Below, in pieces: positions 11,771-24,283 of a stretch of DNA of 64,000 nucleotides. Both the position numbers and the translations under genes were made by a program. How positions within the stretch are numbered: position 1 is the first letter of the stretch; every line of letters begins with the position of its first letter. The stretch is from Rutidosis leptorrhynchoides. Its lineage: Eukaryota > Streptophyta > Magnoliopsida > Asterales > Asteraceae. The stretch spans positions 192,030,001-192,094,000 of the forward strand of contig NC_092337.1 of NCBI RefSeq assembly GCF_046630445.1, in the 5' to 3' direction. The notes beneath the pieces are model-generated. The model saw only the letters and a program-made list of their open reading frames with translations, was not told the origin of the DNA and did not search any database.

Positions 11771-11870
11771 ACACGGTCGAAGTCCAGACTCACTAATGCA
11801 TCCTAACAAACTCGATAAGACACACTAATGCAAAATTCTGGTTCTCTAAGACCAACGCTCGGATACCAAC
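11771..11870 (-). other. Primer-binding site and conserved leader of B1
   Basis: Minus-strand TGGTATCCGAGC (11857-11868) lies two bases from the LTR and differs by one base from TGGTATCAGAGC, the complement of initiator tRNA-Met. The next about 85 bases (GCATTAGTGTGTCT ... GTCTGGACTTCGAC) are conserved in B2 and in the non-coding element D, as expected of a packaging or priming leader. Confidence 0.8.
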
Positions 11871-14177
11871 TGAAATGTCCCGTTCTTATTGATTAAAAAC
11901 GTTCCATATTAATTGATTTCGTTGCGAGGTTTTGACCTCTATATGAGACGTTTTTCAAAGACTGCATTCATTTTAAAACAAACCATAACCTTTATTTCAT
12001 CAATAAAGGTTTAAAAAGCTTTACGTAGATTATCAAATAATGATAATCTAAAATATCATGTTTACACACGACCATTACATAATGGTTTACAATACAAATA
12101 TGTTACAACAAAATAAGTTTCTTGAATGCAGTTTTTACACAATATCATATAAGCATGGACTCCAAATCTCGTCCTTATTTAAGTATGCGACAGCGGAAGC
12201 TCTTAATAATCACCTGAGAATAAACATGCTTAAAACATCAACAAAAATGTTGGTGAGTTATAGGTTTAACCTATATATATCAAATCATAAAAATTGCTAT
12301 GGTTTCATATTGAACTCTATTTTATGAATCTAAATAGAAAAAGTATAGGTTTATAGTTGGAAAAATAAGTTACAAGTCGTTTTTGTAAAGGTAGTCATTT
12401 CAGTCGAAAGAACGACGTCTAGATGACCATTTTAGAAAACATACTTCCACTTTGAGTTTAACCATAATTTTTGGATATATTTTCATGTTCATAATAAAAA
12501 TCATTTTCTCAGAATAACAACTTTTAAATCAAAGTTTATCATAGTTTTTAATTAACTAACCCAAAACAGCCCGTGGTGTTACTACGACGGCGTAAATCCG
12601 GTTTTACGGTGTTTTTCGTGTTTCCAGGTTTTAAATCATTAAGTTAGCATATTATATAGATATAGAACATGTGTTTAGTTGATTTTAAAAGTCAAGTTAG
12701 AAGGATTAACTTTTGTTTGCGAACAAGTTTAGAATTAACTAAACTATGTTCTAGTGATTACAAGTTTAAACCTTCGAATAAGATAGCTTTATATGTATGA
12801 ATCGAATGATGTTATGAACATCATTACTACCTTAAATTCCTTGAACCAAAGTTTGAATATGATTATTACCTTGTATTAGAATGATAACCTACTGTAAGAA
12901 ATAAAGATTTCTTGAGGTTGGATGATCACCTTACAAGATTGGAAGTGAGCTAGCAAACTTGAAAGTATTCTTGATTTTATGTAACTAGAACTTGTAGAAT
13001 TTATGTAGAACACTTAGAACTTGAAGATAGAACTTGAGAGAGATCAATTAGATGAAGAAAATTGTAGAATGAAAGTGTTTGTAGGTGTTTTTGGTCGTTG
13101 GTGTATGGATTAGATATAAAGGATATGTAATTTTGTTTTCATGTAAATAAGTCATGAATGATTACTCATATTTTTGTAATTTTATGAGATATTTCATGCT
13201 AGTTGCCAAATGATGGTTCCCACATGTGTTAGGTGACTCACATGGGCTGCTAAGAGCTGATCATTGGAGTGTATATACCAATAGTACATACATCTAAAAG
13301 TTGTGTATTGTACGAGTACGAATACGGGTGCATACGAGTAGAATTGTTGATGAAACTGAACGAGGATGTAATTGTAAGCATTTTTGTTAAGTAGAAGTAT
13401 TTTGATAAGTGTATTGAAGTCTTTCAAAAGTGTATAAATACATATTAAAAAACTACATGTATATACATTTTAACTGAGTCGTTAAGTCATCGTTAGTCGT
13501 TACATGTAAGTGTTGTTTTGAAACCTTTAGGTTGACGATCTTGTTAAATGTTGTTAACCCAATGTTTATAATATCAAATGAGATTTTAAATTATTATATT
13601 ATCATGATATTATGATATATAATATATCTTAGTATGATATATATACAGTTAAATGTCGTTACAACGATAATCGTTACATATATGTCTCGTTTCGAAATCA
13701 TTAAGTTAGTAGTCTTATTTTTACATATGTATTTCATTGTTAATACACTTAATAATATATTTACTTATCATTTAACATAATTAACCAAGTGTATCAATAT
13801 CTTAATATGATTCATATGTACCTAGTAAGACGTTGTTATAACGATAATCGTTATATATATCGTTTTCGAGTTTCTTAAATTAATAGTCTCATTTTTATGT
13901 ATATAACTCATTGTTAAAATACCTAATGAGATACATACTTATAATAAAATCATGTTAACTATATATATAACCATATATATGTCATCGTATAGTTTTTATA
14001 AGTTTTAACGTTCGTGAATCATCGGTCAACTTGGGTGGTCAATTGTCTATATGAAACCTATTTCAATTAATCAAGTCTTAACAAGTTTGATTGCTTAACA
14101 TGTTGGAAACACTTAATCATGTAAATAAAAATTTCATTTAATATATATGTAAACATGGAAAAGTTCGGGTCACTACA
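11871..14177 (-). repeat. 5' LTR of B1 (2307 bp, internally deleted)
   Basis: Same ends as 1827-5251. Relative to that copy it lacks about 970 bp (junction near 12289) and about 145 bp (junction near 12842). The conserved CTCAGGT block is kept at 12190-12260 (minus). The deletions postdate insertion or arose in the last reverse-transcription cycle. Confidence 0.9.
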
Positions 14178-16777
14178 CATATCCTATCAGCAAAATACAG
14201 GGTTCCATCGGCTTTTACTTCAAGCTGTTTTTCTAACCCTCTGCTCATTTCGCCTTTTTCATTTTCTTCTTTTAAAGCCTCTAACTGTGCTGCTTGAATT
14301 TGTTTTGTGAGATCAGTACGAATTGTAATATTCAAAGCTCGGACCCTAAGAGGTTTTACTCTTTCTTTCCGACTTAGGGCATCAGCTACAACATTAGCCT
14401 TTCCGGGGTGGTAACGGATTTCACAATCGTAATCGTTTAACAACTCTACCCAGCGACGTTGCCTCATATTGAGTTGTTTTTGATCAAAAATATGCTGAAG
14501 ACTCTTATGGTCGGTGTACACTATACACTTGGTGCCATATAGATAGTGTCTCCATATTTTGAGTGCAAAAACTACTGCTCCAAGTTCCAAATCGTGCGTC
14601 GTATAGTTCTTTTCATGAATTTTTAGTTGTCATGAGGCGTATGCGATGACTTTTGTGCGTTGCATTAATACACATCCTAAACCTTGGCGCGAAGCATCAC
14701 AATAGATCACGAAATCATCATTTCCTTCCGGTAATGACAAAATGGGTGCAGACGTTAACTTCTTCTTTAATAACTGGAATGAGGATTCCTGTTCCGTGGA
14801 TCAATCATACTTCTTTCCCTTTTGAGTCAATGCGGTTAAGGGTTTGGCGATTCTAGAGAAATCTTGAATGAATCTTCGGTAGTAACCAGCAAGGCCTAAG
14901 AATTGGCGAATTTGTGTTGGAGTCTTCGGTGTTTCCCATTTACTAATGGCTTCGATCTTGGCAGGGTCAACTTTAATTCCATGTTTACTGATAACATGGC
15001 CCAAAAATTGTACTTCTTGTAACCAGAAATCACGCTTCGAAAATTTTACGTACAGTTCTTCTTTCTTGAGTACTTCCAGTACCAGTCTTAAGTGTTGCTC
15101 ATGTTCTTCCTTGTTCTTCGAGTAAATCAATATGTCGTCGATAAAAACAATGACAAATTTGTCTAAATACGGTCTACAGATGCGATTCATTAGATCCATG
15201 AATACTGCTGGAGCATTAGTCAATCCAAAAGGCATGACTAGAAACTCATAGTGACCGTAACGGGTTCTGAACGCGATTTTAGGAACATCTTCTTCCTTCA
15301 CTCTCAGCTGATGATATCCGGAGCATAGATCAATCTTAGAATAAACACTTGATCCTTGCAATTGATCAAACAAATCATCAATCCTCGGTAATGGGTACCG
15401 ATTCTTGATCGTTAATTTGTTTAATTCTCGGTAATCTATGCACATTCTCATAGATCCATCCTTCTTCTTGACGAACAGAATAGGAGCACCCCAAGGTGAA
15501 AAACTGGGACGAATAAATCAACGGTCCGATAATTCTTGCAACTGGTCTTGTAATTCTTGCATTTCTGAAGGTGCAAGTCTATATGGAGATCGGGCTACAG
15601 GTGCAGCTCCTGGTATGAGATCAATCTGGAATTCTACACATCTGTGTGGAGGTAGCCCCGGTAATTCTTCTAGAAATACTCCGGGATATTCACTTACAAC
15701 CGACATGTCATTAATGCTTCTTTCTTCAGTATCGATCTTCTTTACGTGTGCCAAAATAGCATAACAACCTTTTCTTATAAGTTTCTAGGCCTTCATACAG
15801 CTGATAAAGTTCAGCTTTGAGTTGCTCTTCTCCCCATAAATCATTAATGACGTTTTATCCTTATGAGGGATGCGAATTGCTTTCTCAGTGCAAACAACTT
15901 CCGCTCTTGTTTTGGACATTAAGTCCATGCCAACGATTACGTCAAAACTTCCTAATTCTACGGGTATCAAATCGATTTTGAAGGTTTCACCAGCGAGATT
16001 CATTTCGCAACCATGGAAAATTTTATCGGCTTTTATCAATTTACCATTAGCTAATTCAATAGTATATTTATTGTCTAGAGGTAATGATGCACATTTTAGT
16101 TTAGAACTAAAGTCTTTACACATATAACTTCTATCAGCACCCGTATCAAACATAATAAAAGCTAGTTGATTATTAACGGTAAACGTACCCGTGACAAGAT
16201 TAGGATCCTCACGTGCTTTACTGGCACTAACATTAAATGCCCTCCCACGTGCGAGTTCTTTGTTCTTCTCCTTATCAGGGCATTGATTTATAAAGTGACC
16301 AGACTTCCCGCATCCATAACATTTCTTGACATCGGTTGATTTTGTCTTTACTTCAGAAACGATGGCATAACAATCTTTCGCCACATGTCCTTTCTTGTTT
16401 CACTTATCACAGACCACTTGGCAATAACCTGCATGATGTGTGTAACATCTTTTGCAGAACGGATGGGGTACCTTATAGTTTGGACTACCAGTTACCCCAT
16501 CTTGTTTACCTTTAAAAGTTTCTTGTTTCTTCAGTTGAGTACTTTTGCCCTTATAGTCTTCCCATTTCCTCTTTCCTTCAGTTGTCTTAACTTCGGAAAT
16601 TGGTGCCTTAATCGAACTCTCTGTGATCTGGTCCATGAGTTGGTGTGCCATTGTCATGGCTTCCTGCATCGTATTTGGTTTGGACGATGTAACATTTCCT
16701 TTGATATTGATCGATAAACCGTCAATATACATTTCTATCTTTCGTTTCTCGTTTGGCACCAATTCGGGACACAACAA
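14178..16777 (-). pseudogene. A1 gag C-terminus, protease, reverse transcriptase and RNase H
   Basis: Continuation of A1 pol to the right of B1. In minus-strand order: gag C-terminal part with a CCHC remnant, a second knuckle (CYGCGKSGHFINQC), protease with intact DTGA, reverse transcriptase with FIDD, RNase H with YTDHKSLQ. The frame is kept throughout but cut by five nonsense codons: TGA at 16400-16402, TAG at 15785-15787, TGA at 15518-15520, TGA at 14801-14803 and TGA at 14630-14632. I see no frameshift. Gag lacks its N-terminal part and is fused almost directly to the LTR near 16778. Confidence 0.85.
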
Positions 16778-16784
16778 ACTGGCC

Positions 16785-16860
16785 TTTTATAGTACTTTTC
16801 GATTTACTGTAGCTCATGCGATCGCATGAGTTTTCAGTGTTTTTGCCAAGCGATCGCATG
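16785..16860 (-). promoter_or_regulatory. Paired palindromes and TATA box, A1 5' LTR
   Basis: CATGCGATCGCATG at 16815-16828 and a one-mismatch copy at 16847-16860, starts 32 bp apart. On the minus strand TATAAAA (16785-16791) follows 23 bp after the nearer palindrome. The same geometry is seen in LTRs of families C and G. Confidence 0.65.
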
Positions 16861-17072
16861 GCCGCCTTTTTCGTTTTTGTTTGCTAGTTCGTCGACATCA
16901 AATAGTATTTTACTGTAGCAAATAGTGTTTTACTGTAGCAAATAGTGTTCACTGTAGCAAATAGTGTTTACTAGCAAATCACTGTAGCAAAGTCGTTTTC
17001 ACTGTAGCACTGTAGCAAAATACGGTTTCATTGTAGCAAATAGTATTTTACTGTAACAAAGTAATTTTTACT

Positions 17073-17076
<4 letters not shown>

Positions 17077-17160
<84 letters not shown>
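17077..17160. repeat. TA microsatellite
   Basis: Pure TA dinucleotide run inside the A1 5' LTR; the left-edge LTR copy has only a short run here. Confidence 0.95.
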
Positions 17161-17164
<4 letters not shown>

Positions 17165-18474
17165 CATATAATTGTTCATGAATCGTCGAGAGTAATCAAA
17201 GGTAATTGTATATATGAAACAGTTCTAAAATTTTGAGACTCAATCTAACAGACTTTGTTTAGCGTGTTAAAATAATAAATCATATAGAGAATTGGTTTAA
17301 ATAAGTCAAAAAATTTCGGGTCATCACATGTTGGGAATTGAAGCATGAGTTAGTATAATGTAATGACGTCAGGCCAACGTGATTATATTACAGTAAGTCA
17401 TGCTAAATTTTAATGGAAGATGATGATTCATAGACTTTATAATCATCATTTGCCATGTTACACGACTCTTACATTCTACTTAATCTCTAAACATATCAAG
17501 AAAATATATTCTTGATAGTTCTATCCTCAGTAATTCTGGTAACTTACCAAATCAAATCATGATATTACGCTTAGAACATTAGGTTCATTCGAAACTTCAT
17601 ACCTACAAATTCTGGACCATTATTCGCTTGACTTGACGTCGAGAAGAGGATAAAAAGGCAAAGAGCTCCGACATATAAGGGAAAATATAAAGCCCGATAA
17701 CGATACCGAGATTACAAACCGTGGATATCAATGCGTATAGCAACATAAAGACACAGGAGAATTAAAAACATTATAACCCCAAGGGCATAGTAGAAGTAAA
17801 CAGATTCCTCTGGTGGTAAAAGAAAATGAAGAATGACTGCATATATGGTCAATATAATAACAAGTATCAATACGGGATTGAGCATATTAGCAAATCTTTT
17901 GGAAGTATGAATTTAGGAAGAAAGTATAGAAGTGGTGAAGATAATGAAACGGAAGAAGCTAATTTATATCAAAATTCCAAACACAGCAATTGAAGCAATT
18001 CACCGCATTTAATCAAAGAAAATTTCAAATTCCTTAATTACCGGAGAATCAAATCTTATGGATTACGAAGATTTTCTTTAATCCCTTGAATTCCGGAAAT
18101 CAACCGTGACTACGTCAAAAGTTAAGGCGAACATTTAATTTTCTTATTCACTCTTTTACAATAGCTTCATTTATACGCTTCCTATAATTAAATCGTTTTA
18201 TCCATATTATTCAGTAGTGATAAAACTTTATTTTTTCAACTTATAATCATCATTACAATATTCTTGTTGTAAACAATGATGATCTCTATCAAACTTCATG
18301 ACTATAATTTTCATGAACTACTCTCTGTTTTGTCAACCCTAATATTATGGCGTAAACACTCAAAGTTTTAAATAAGCTCAATACTATTCATAATACATTT
18401 CATGTGTTCAGTTTACTAAAATGCTCGTATAGCACCATCATCCCTTTTGAGGATAACCTAGTCAAATGACACTC

Positions 18475-18684
18475 TTATTAATCCTTTAGATAACCTCCGC
18501 ATTAATGATAAAATGCACTTTATAGAAGAACCTGTAAGAAATTAGGGTTCGTACGATTTAAATGCATGAAACAGAACAACATTCTATCCGTTGGAATTCA
18601 CGAAAGGCCCCGAACATACCTGGGAATGTGAAGACCAAATAAAACGTAAATATTCTCATCTATGTACGAACAACGCCGATTGAT
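18475..18684 (+). pseudogene. Integrase C-terminal (chromodomain-like) relic
   Basis: Reading across frameshifts, INDKMHFIEEPV, RWNSRK and then TWECEDQIKRKYSHL can be recognised, the same order as the chromodomain-like end of B1 pol. A stop follows EEPVRN and at least one shift separates the blocks. Not functional. Confidence 0.75.
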
Positions 18685-18694
18685 GGCAAAAACT

Positions 18695-18731
18695 AAATTT
18701 CGGGACGAAATTTCTTTTAACGGGTAGGTAC
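18695..18731 (+). other. Hairpin and polypurine tract
   Basis: AAATTTCG-GGA-CGAAATTT (18695-18713) followed by TTTTAACGGGTAGGTAC. The LTR then begins TATAACAACC, which looks like TGTGACAACC with two G-to-A changes. Confidence 0.75.
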
Positions 18732-20957
18732 TATAACAACCCTCACTTTTCGACTTTCGATTTTACTAAAATACCTAGAGTTGTTATATACGAATAAATT
18801 TAACGTTGACCGAATAAACGTACGCTTAAAATAAATAATATAATTATAAATATTATAAATAAGGTTATGTTATATAATATAACATAACTACATCAATGAA
18901 TATATATATAATATATATATATTACTTTTGTTATTTAGTTAATAGAATATATAATTAACTAAATAATAAATAATATTATAACATTTATAAACCTAATAAA
19001 AACTATAAAGTAATAATCATAAATTTTAATTTTAATTATAAAAACTAAATATAATAATAATTTTTATATAAAATTCGTATTTAATAATTAAACAAATATA
19101 GAAATAAAATGTTAAATGTTCTTAAAAATGTATTAAACGATTTTTTTTTAGAATTTTATAAAAAAAAATCAAAACTATATCTACTTTTAATAAATAAATA
19201 AAAAATACAAACTACTTTTTCTTATTTTAACTTTTAAGATTTACTTTTAATAAAAATACAAACTACTTTTTCTTATTTTAACTTTTAAGATTTACTTTTA
19301 ATAAAAATACAAACTACTTTTTCTTATTTTAACTTTTAAGATTTACTTTAAAAAAAATACAAACTACTTTTTCTTTTAAGATTTACTTTTAATAAAAATA
19401 CAAACTACTTTTTCTTTTAAGATTTACTTTTAATAAAAATACAAACTACTTTTTCTTATTTTAACTTTTAAAATTTACTTTTAATAAAAATACAAACTAC
19501 TTTATCTTATTTTAACTTTTAAGATTTACTTTTAATAAAAATACAAACTACTTTTTCTTATTTTACCTTTTAAGATTTACTTTTAATAAAAATACAAACT
19601 ACTTTTTCTTATTTTAACTTTTAAGATTTACTATTAATAAAAATACAAACTACTTTTTCTTTTAAGATTTACTTTTAATAAAAATACAAACTACTTTTTC
19701 TTATTTAAACTTTTAAGATTTACTTTTCATAAAAATACAAACTACTTTTTCTTATTTTAACTTTTAAGATTTACTTTTAATAAAAATACAAACTACTTTT
19801 TCTTATTTTAACTTTTAAGATTTACTTTTAATAAAATTACAAACTACTTTTTCTTATTTTAACTTTTAAGATTTACTTTTAATAAAATTACAAACTACTT
19901 TTTCTTATTTTAACTTTTAAGATTTACTTTCAATAAAAATACAAACTACTTTTTCTTATTTTAACTTTTAAGATTTACTTTTAATAAAAATACAAACTAC
20001 TTTTTCTTATTTTAACTTTTAATATTTACTTTTAATAAAAATACAAACTTCTTTTATTATTTTATTTTTTTACCTCACATTTTCAACTATAAATACTACA
20101 TACACTTCTCATTTCAAACTTGCACCTTAATCTCTCATTTCTCTCTTAAAGAACTACTTCTAGTTGATATCCCGGTCACTTACTTGCTTTACTTTCCTTT
20201 CTTGGGTAGAATACGTCAACTGCTATTTAAGGTGAACTTCATAACCCCACTTTTTACTATTTCATAAATGTTTTATAACTTTTGGGGTGAGACACATGCT
20301 TGCTTTATGACTGTTTTACACTTAGACACAAGTACTAAATTGTTAACTATGATATCATGCTTTGATTCATGCTAAATCCCTACCGTAATATCGTTAATTG
20401 CTACGTTTAAATGCAAATTTAATTATTGTGAATAGGCCTATTGAGAGTAACGTCTCTAACCATTTGACCGTTAGTCTTTGGTTACATACTAATGATTCAA
20501 CGACACTGACAGTACAAGGTGTCAAGGGGTAACTTTTGTTTAGTCGCGATATTACAAACTGCAGCAACACTTTTAGATTGATATATTTGGTATCAATCAA
20601 CATTAAACTAAATCTTGTGGTCTAATGCATATTATATAAACCTATGAATTTCACTCAACCTTTTTGGTTGACACTTTAAGCATGTTTTGTCTCAGGTGAC
20701 GAATAAGATGATTGCCATGATTGCTACTTGATGAATTGAATGCTGCTACATGGAGTCTTTATTTCATTACATTTACTTTGCATTAAGACTATTATTATTA
20801 TTTCAGTTTAAATTTGATGTAAAACTTTTAATACTTCCGCTGTTTTATTAATAAATGTTTTATTCAAAACGTCTCATATAGAGTCGTTCTCGTTTATACA
20901 ACTGTGATTTGATATAATTAGTCACAATTACCCTAGGCCCTATTTGGGGGTGTGACA
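18732..20957 (+). repeat. LTR of the 17329-20957 element (2226 bp)
   Basis: Runs from the decayed TG end after the polypurine tract to GGGTGTGACA. Contains the 51-bp tandem array, a TATA box (TATAAATA at 20088-20095) just after that array, a CTCAGGT block at 20652-20700 and, near 20870, the CGTCTCATATAGAG segment also found in B LTRs. Its right end abuts the truncated B2 LTR. Confidence 0.75.
19190..20062 (+). repeat. 51-bp tandem array in LTR
   Basis: About 17 head-to-tail units with the core TACAAACTACTTTTTCTTAT, then TTTAACTTTTAAGATTTAC. Several units lack 12 bp (39-bp form). Unit-to-unit differences are few, so amplification is recent or homogenised. The array lies just upstream of the TATA box, so copy number could alter promoter spacing. 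Confidence 0.9.
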
Positions 20958-23439
20958 CATATGGGAACCATCATTTGGCAACTAGCATGAAATATCTCAT
21001 AAAATTACAAAAATATTAGTAATCATTCATGACTTATTTACATGTAAACAAAATTACACATCCTTTATATCTAATCCATATACCAACGACCAAAAACACC
21101 TAAAAACACTTTCATTCTTCAATTTTCTTCATCTAAGTGATCTCTCTCAAGTTCTATCTTCAAGTTCTAAGTGTTCTTCATAAATTCTACAAGTTCTAGT
21201 TTCATAAAATCAAGAATACTTCCAAGTTTACTAGCTCACTTCCAATCTTGTAAGGTGATCATCCAACCTCAAGAAATCTTTGTTGTTTACATTAAGATGT
21301 CAATCTAAATCAAGGTAATACTCATATGCAAACTTTGATTCAATTCCTATAACTATAACTATCTTAATTCGAGTGATAATCTTACTTGAACTTGTTTTCG
21401 TGTCATGATTCTGCTTCAAGAACTTTCAAGCCATCCAAGATCCTTTGAAGCTAGATCATTTCTTGTCACTTCCAGTAGGTTTACCTACAAAACTTGAGGT
21501 AGTAATGATGTTCATAACATCATTCGATTCATATATATAAAACTACCTTATTCGAAGGTTTAAACTTGAAATCACTAGAACATAGTTTAGTTAATTCTAA
21601 ACTTGTTCGCAAACAAAAGTTAATCCTTATAACTTGAATTTTAAAATCAACTAAACACATGTTCTACATCTATATGATATGCTAACTTAATGATTTAAAA
21701 CTGGAAAACACGAAAAACACCGTAAAACCGGATATACGCCGTCGTAGTAACACCGCGGGCTGTTTTGGGTTAGTTAATTAAAAACTATGATAAACTTTGA
21801 TTTAAAAGTTGTTCTTCTGGGAAAATGATTTTTCTTATGAACATGAAACTATATCCAAAAATCATGGTTAAACTCAAAGTAGAAGTATGTTTTCCAAAAT
21901 GGTCATCTAGACGTCGTTCTTTCGACTGAAATGACCACCTTTACAAAAACGACTTGTAACCTGTATTTATGACTATAAACCTATAATTTTTATGTTTAGA
22001 TTCATAAAATATAGTTCGATATGAAACCATAGCAATTTTATTCACTCAAAACGGATTTAAAACGAAGAAGTTATGGGTAAAACAAAATTGGATAATTTTT
22101 CTTGTTGTAGCTACGTGAAAATTGGTAACAAATCTATATTAATCATATCCTAGCTAACTTATATTGTATTACATGTATTCTAATATATTATGTAATCTTG
22201 GGATACCATAGACACGTATGCAAATGTTTTGACATATCATATCGACCCATGTATATATATTATTTGGAACAACCATAGACACTCTATATGCAGTAATGTT
22301 AGAGTTAGCTATACAGGGTCGAGGTTGATTCCAAAAATATATATACTTTGAGTTGTGATCTAGCCTGAGATGTGTATACACTGGGCCGTGGATTGATTCA
22401 AGATAATATATATCAATTTATTTCTGTACATCTAACTTTAGACAACTAGTTGTAGGTTACTAACGAGGACAGCTGACTTAATAAACTTAAAACATCAAAA
22501 TGTATTAAAAATGTTATAATTATATTTTGAACATACTTTGATATATATGTGCATATTTATTATAGGTTCATGAATCGACCAGTGGCCAAGTCTTACTTCC
22601 CGACGAAGTAAAAATCTGTGAAAGTGAGTTATAGTCCCACTTTTAAAATCTATTATTTTTTGTGGGATGAGAATACATGCAATTTTATAATTTTTTACAA
22701 AATAGACACAAGTAATCGAAAATATTTTCTATGTTGGATTATCGAACCGAATATGCCCCTTTTTAGCTTGGTAGCCTAAGAATTAGGGAAATGGCCCCTA
22801 ATTGACGCGAATCCTAAATATAGATCTATTTGGCCCAACAAGCCTCATCCGAGTTACGGATGCTTTAGTACTTCGATTTATCATATCCGATGAGATTTCC
22901 GGAATGATGGGGATATTCTTTATGCATCTTGTTAAGGTTGGTTACTAGGTGTTCAACATATGAATTTTTTTTTATCTCTATGCAGTTTGCGAAATGCCTG
23001 ATATGAGATGTGTTATAAAAATGAAATCTTGTGGTCTATTATTATGATTTGATAATATGTAGGTTAAACCTATAACTCACCAACAATTTTGTTGACGTTT
23101 TGAACATGTTTATTCTCAGGTGATTATTAAGGGCTTCCGCTGTTGTATACTAAATTAAGGACCAGATTTGGAGTCCATGCTTGTATAATATTGTTTAAAA
23201 ACTGCATTCGAAGACTTATGTTGATGTGTAATATTATTGTAAACCATTATGTAATGGCCATGTGAAAAACGCTATATTTTAGATTATCATTATTTGATAA
23301 TCGTCGTAATATTCTAAAGGTTATGGTTTGTTCTAAAATCGAATGCAGTCTTTGAAAAACGTCTCATATAGAGGTCAAAACCTCGCAACGAAATCAATTA
23401 ATATGGAACGTTTATAATCAATATGAACGGGACATTTCA
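20958..23439 (+). repeat. 5' LTR of B2, 5'-truncated
   Basis: Collinear with 43926-46352. It begins inside the LTR at ACATATGGGAACC, directly after the CA end of the neighbouring LTR, with a few shared bases (ACAT) at the junction. Ends GGGACATTTCA before the primer site. The CTCAGGT block is at 23076-23145. Confidence 0.85.
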
Positions 23440-23541
23440 GTTGGTATCCGAGTGTTGGTCTTAGAGAACCAGAAATTTGCATTAGTGTATCTTATCGAGT
23501 TTGTTAGGATACATTAGTAAGTCTGGACTTCGACCGTGTTT
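23440..23541 (+). other. Primer-binding site and conserved leader of B2
   Basis: TGGTATCCGAGT (23442-23453) resembles the tRNA-Met primer complement. It is followed by the same GCATTAGTGT ... GTCTGGACTTCGAC leader as in B1 and D. Confidence 0.75.
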
Positions 23542-23647
23542 TCTTTGAAAACGATTGCTTAACACTTTTGTTGGAAACTATATATTATTAGCATGTAATT
23601 ATTATGTGATATATTAACTTCTTAATGTGTTTGATATTGTGTGATAG

Positions 23648-24283
23648 ATGTCTACCACTAGTACAAATCCCATCGACTCACCTAATAATAATGAAGAGTC
23701 GAATATACTTTGGGAAGATTCACAAATTCCCGAAGAGGAACCGGAAAAGGAGGAACCAGAAGAAGAGGAACCGGAAGAAGAGGAAACAGAAGAGGAGGCA
23801 TCGCAAGAGGAGGAACCAGAAGAAGAAGAGGTTCCAAAGGAAGAAATATTGATACCTACAGTAAATCGATTAAATAAAAGAAAATCCTCAACCAACGGAC
23901 CAAAGTTAATAATGGTCAATGGTGTTTCCGCCGAGGAAGCAAAATATTGGGAAGATTACCAATTTTCCGATGAATCGGATCCCGATGAGGATTCTGATGA
24001 TGTTATAGAAATTACCTCGACCCAATTTAATAAAGCGAAAGAAAATAATAAGGGAAAAGGTATAAAAATAGAGAAACCCGATTCCAACCCCGATGAACTT
24101 TATATGTATCGGTAACATCCGTATTTCCTAAAATGTAACAATGACCCGGGAACCTCTAAACCACCAGGATTTTCTAAACCATTGTGGAAAATGACAAATC
24201 GTATTAGAGGAACACCATATATTCCTAGAAAATTAGGAAAACGAACCAAGTCCGAAGAAGAAGAAACCAGTGATTCAGATTAG
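23648..24283 (+). pseudogene. Acidic Glu-rich leader ORF of B2, nonsense-truncated
   Basis: Open for 155 codons (23648-24115). Same start (MSTTSTNPIDSPNNNEESN), a longer Glu-rich tract than in B1, the same core (LIMVNGVSAEEAKYWEDYQF) and SDDVIEIT. A TAA at 24113-24115 replaces a Gln codon of B1; beyond it the frame continues without shift to TAG at 24281-24283. B1 and B2 are therefore broken by different changes, so the ancestor was whole. Confidence 0.7.

Larger units (their letters stand above)
1827..14177 (-). mobile_element. Element B1: Tekay-type chromovirus carrying an F-box gene
   Basis: Complete insertion bounded by TG...CA LTR ends and a perfect 5-bp target duplication CATAT (1822-1826, 14178-14182). 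Order on the minus strand: 5' LTR (11871-14177), primer site, acidic ORF, F-box ORF, spacer with polypurine-like copy, one long gag-pol ORF, polypurine tract, 3' LTR (1827-5251). LTRs of 2.3-3.4 kb, one gag-pol frame and a chromodomain-like tail fit the Tekay/Del lineage. The two genes before gag are not part of the normal chromovirus plan. Confidence 0.93.
1..17328 (-). mobile_element. Element A1: decayed Tekay-type chromovirus, interrupted by element B1
   Basis: Minus-strand Ty3/gypsy element. Its 3' LTR is at the left edge (cut by the window) and its 5' LTR at 16778-17328. The two LTRs share the paired palindromes, the CTGTAGCAAATAGTG repeats and the same terminus, which reads TGTGATGACCC on the minus strand. 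The coding region is split by element B1 at 1827-14177; the halves rejoin between RNase H and integrase across target duplication CATAT (1822-1826 and 14178-14182). The primer site and the N-terminal part of gag are missing. Single-base stops interrupt the remaining frame. The left boundary and the element's own target duplication are outside what can be seen. Confidence 0.85.
16778..17328 (-). repeat. 5' LTR of A1 (partial, fused to gag)
   Basis: Matches the left-edge LTR. On the minus strand it runs from TGTGATGACCC at 17328 to a TATA box near 16785, where it is joined to gag. The rest of the LTR (R and U5), the primer site and the gag start are deleted. Contains a TA microsatellite (about 17077-17160) and the CTGTAGCAAATAGTG repeats (about 16896-17060). 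Confidence 0.75.
17329..20957 (+). mobile_element. 3' end of a further chromovirus (interior remnant plus LTR)
   Basis: 17329-18474 is non-coding DNA that matches, in reverse orientation, the interior of element D at about 31730-32700. It is followed by a chromodomain relic, hairpin, polypurine tract and an LTR of a different family. The left part is missing beyond the A1 boundary. A D-like interior next to another LTR type points to recombination between related elements. Confidence 0.75.

Noticed and set aside
19190..20062. CRISPR-like look of the 51-bp array
   Set aside because: Units are contiguous with no unique spacers, and the DNA is from a plant nucleus.
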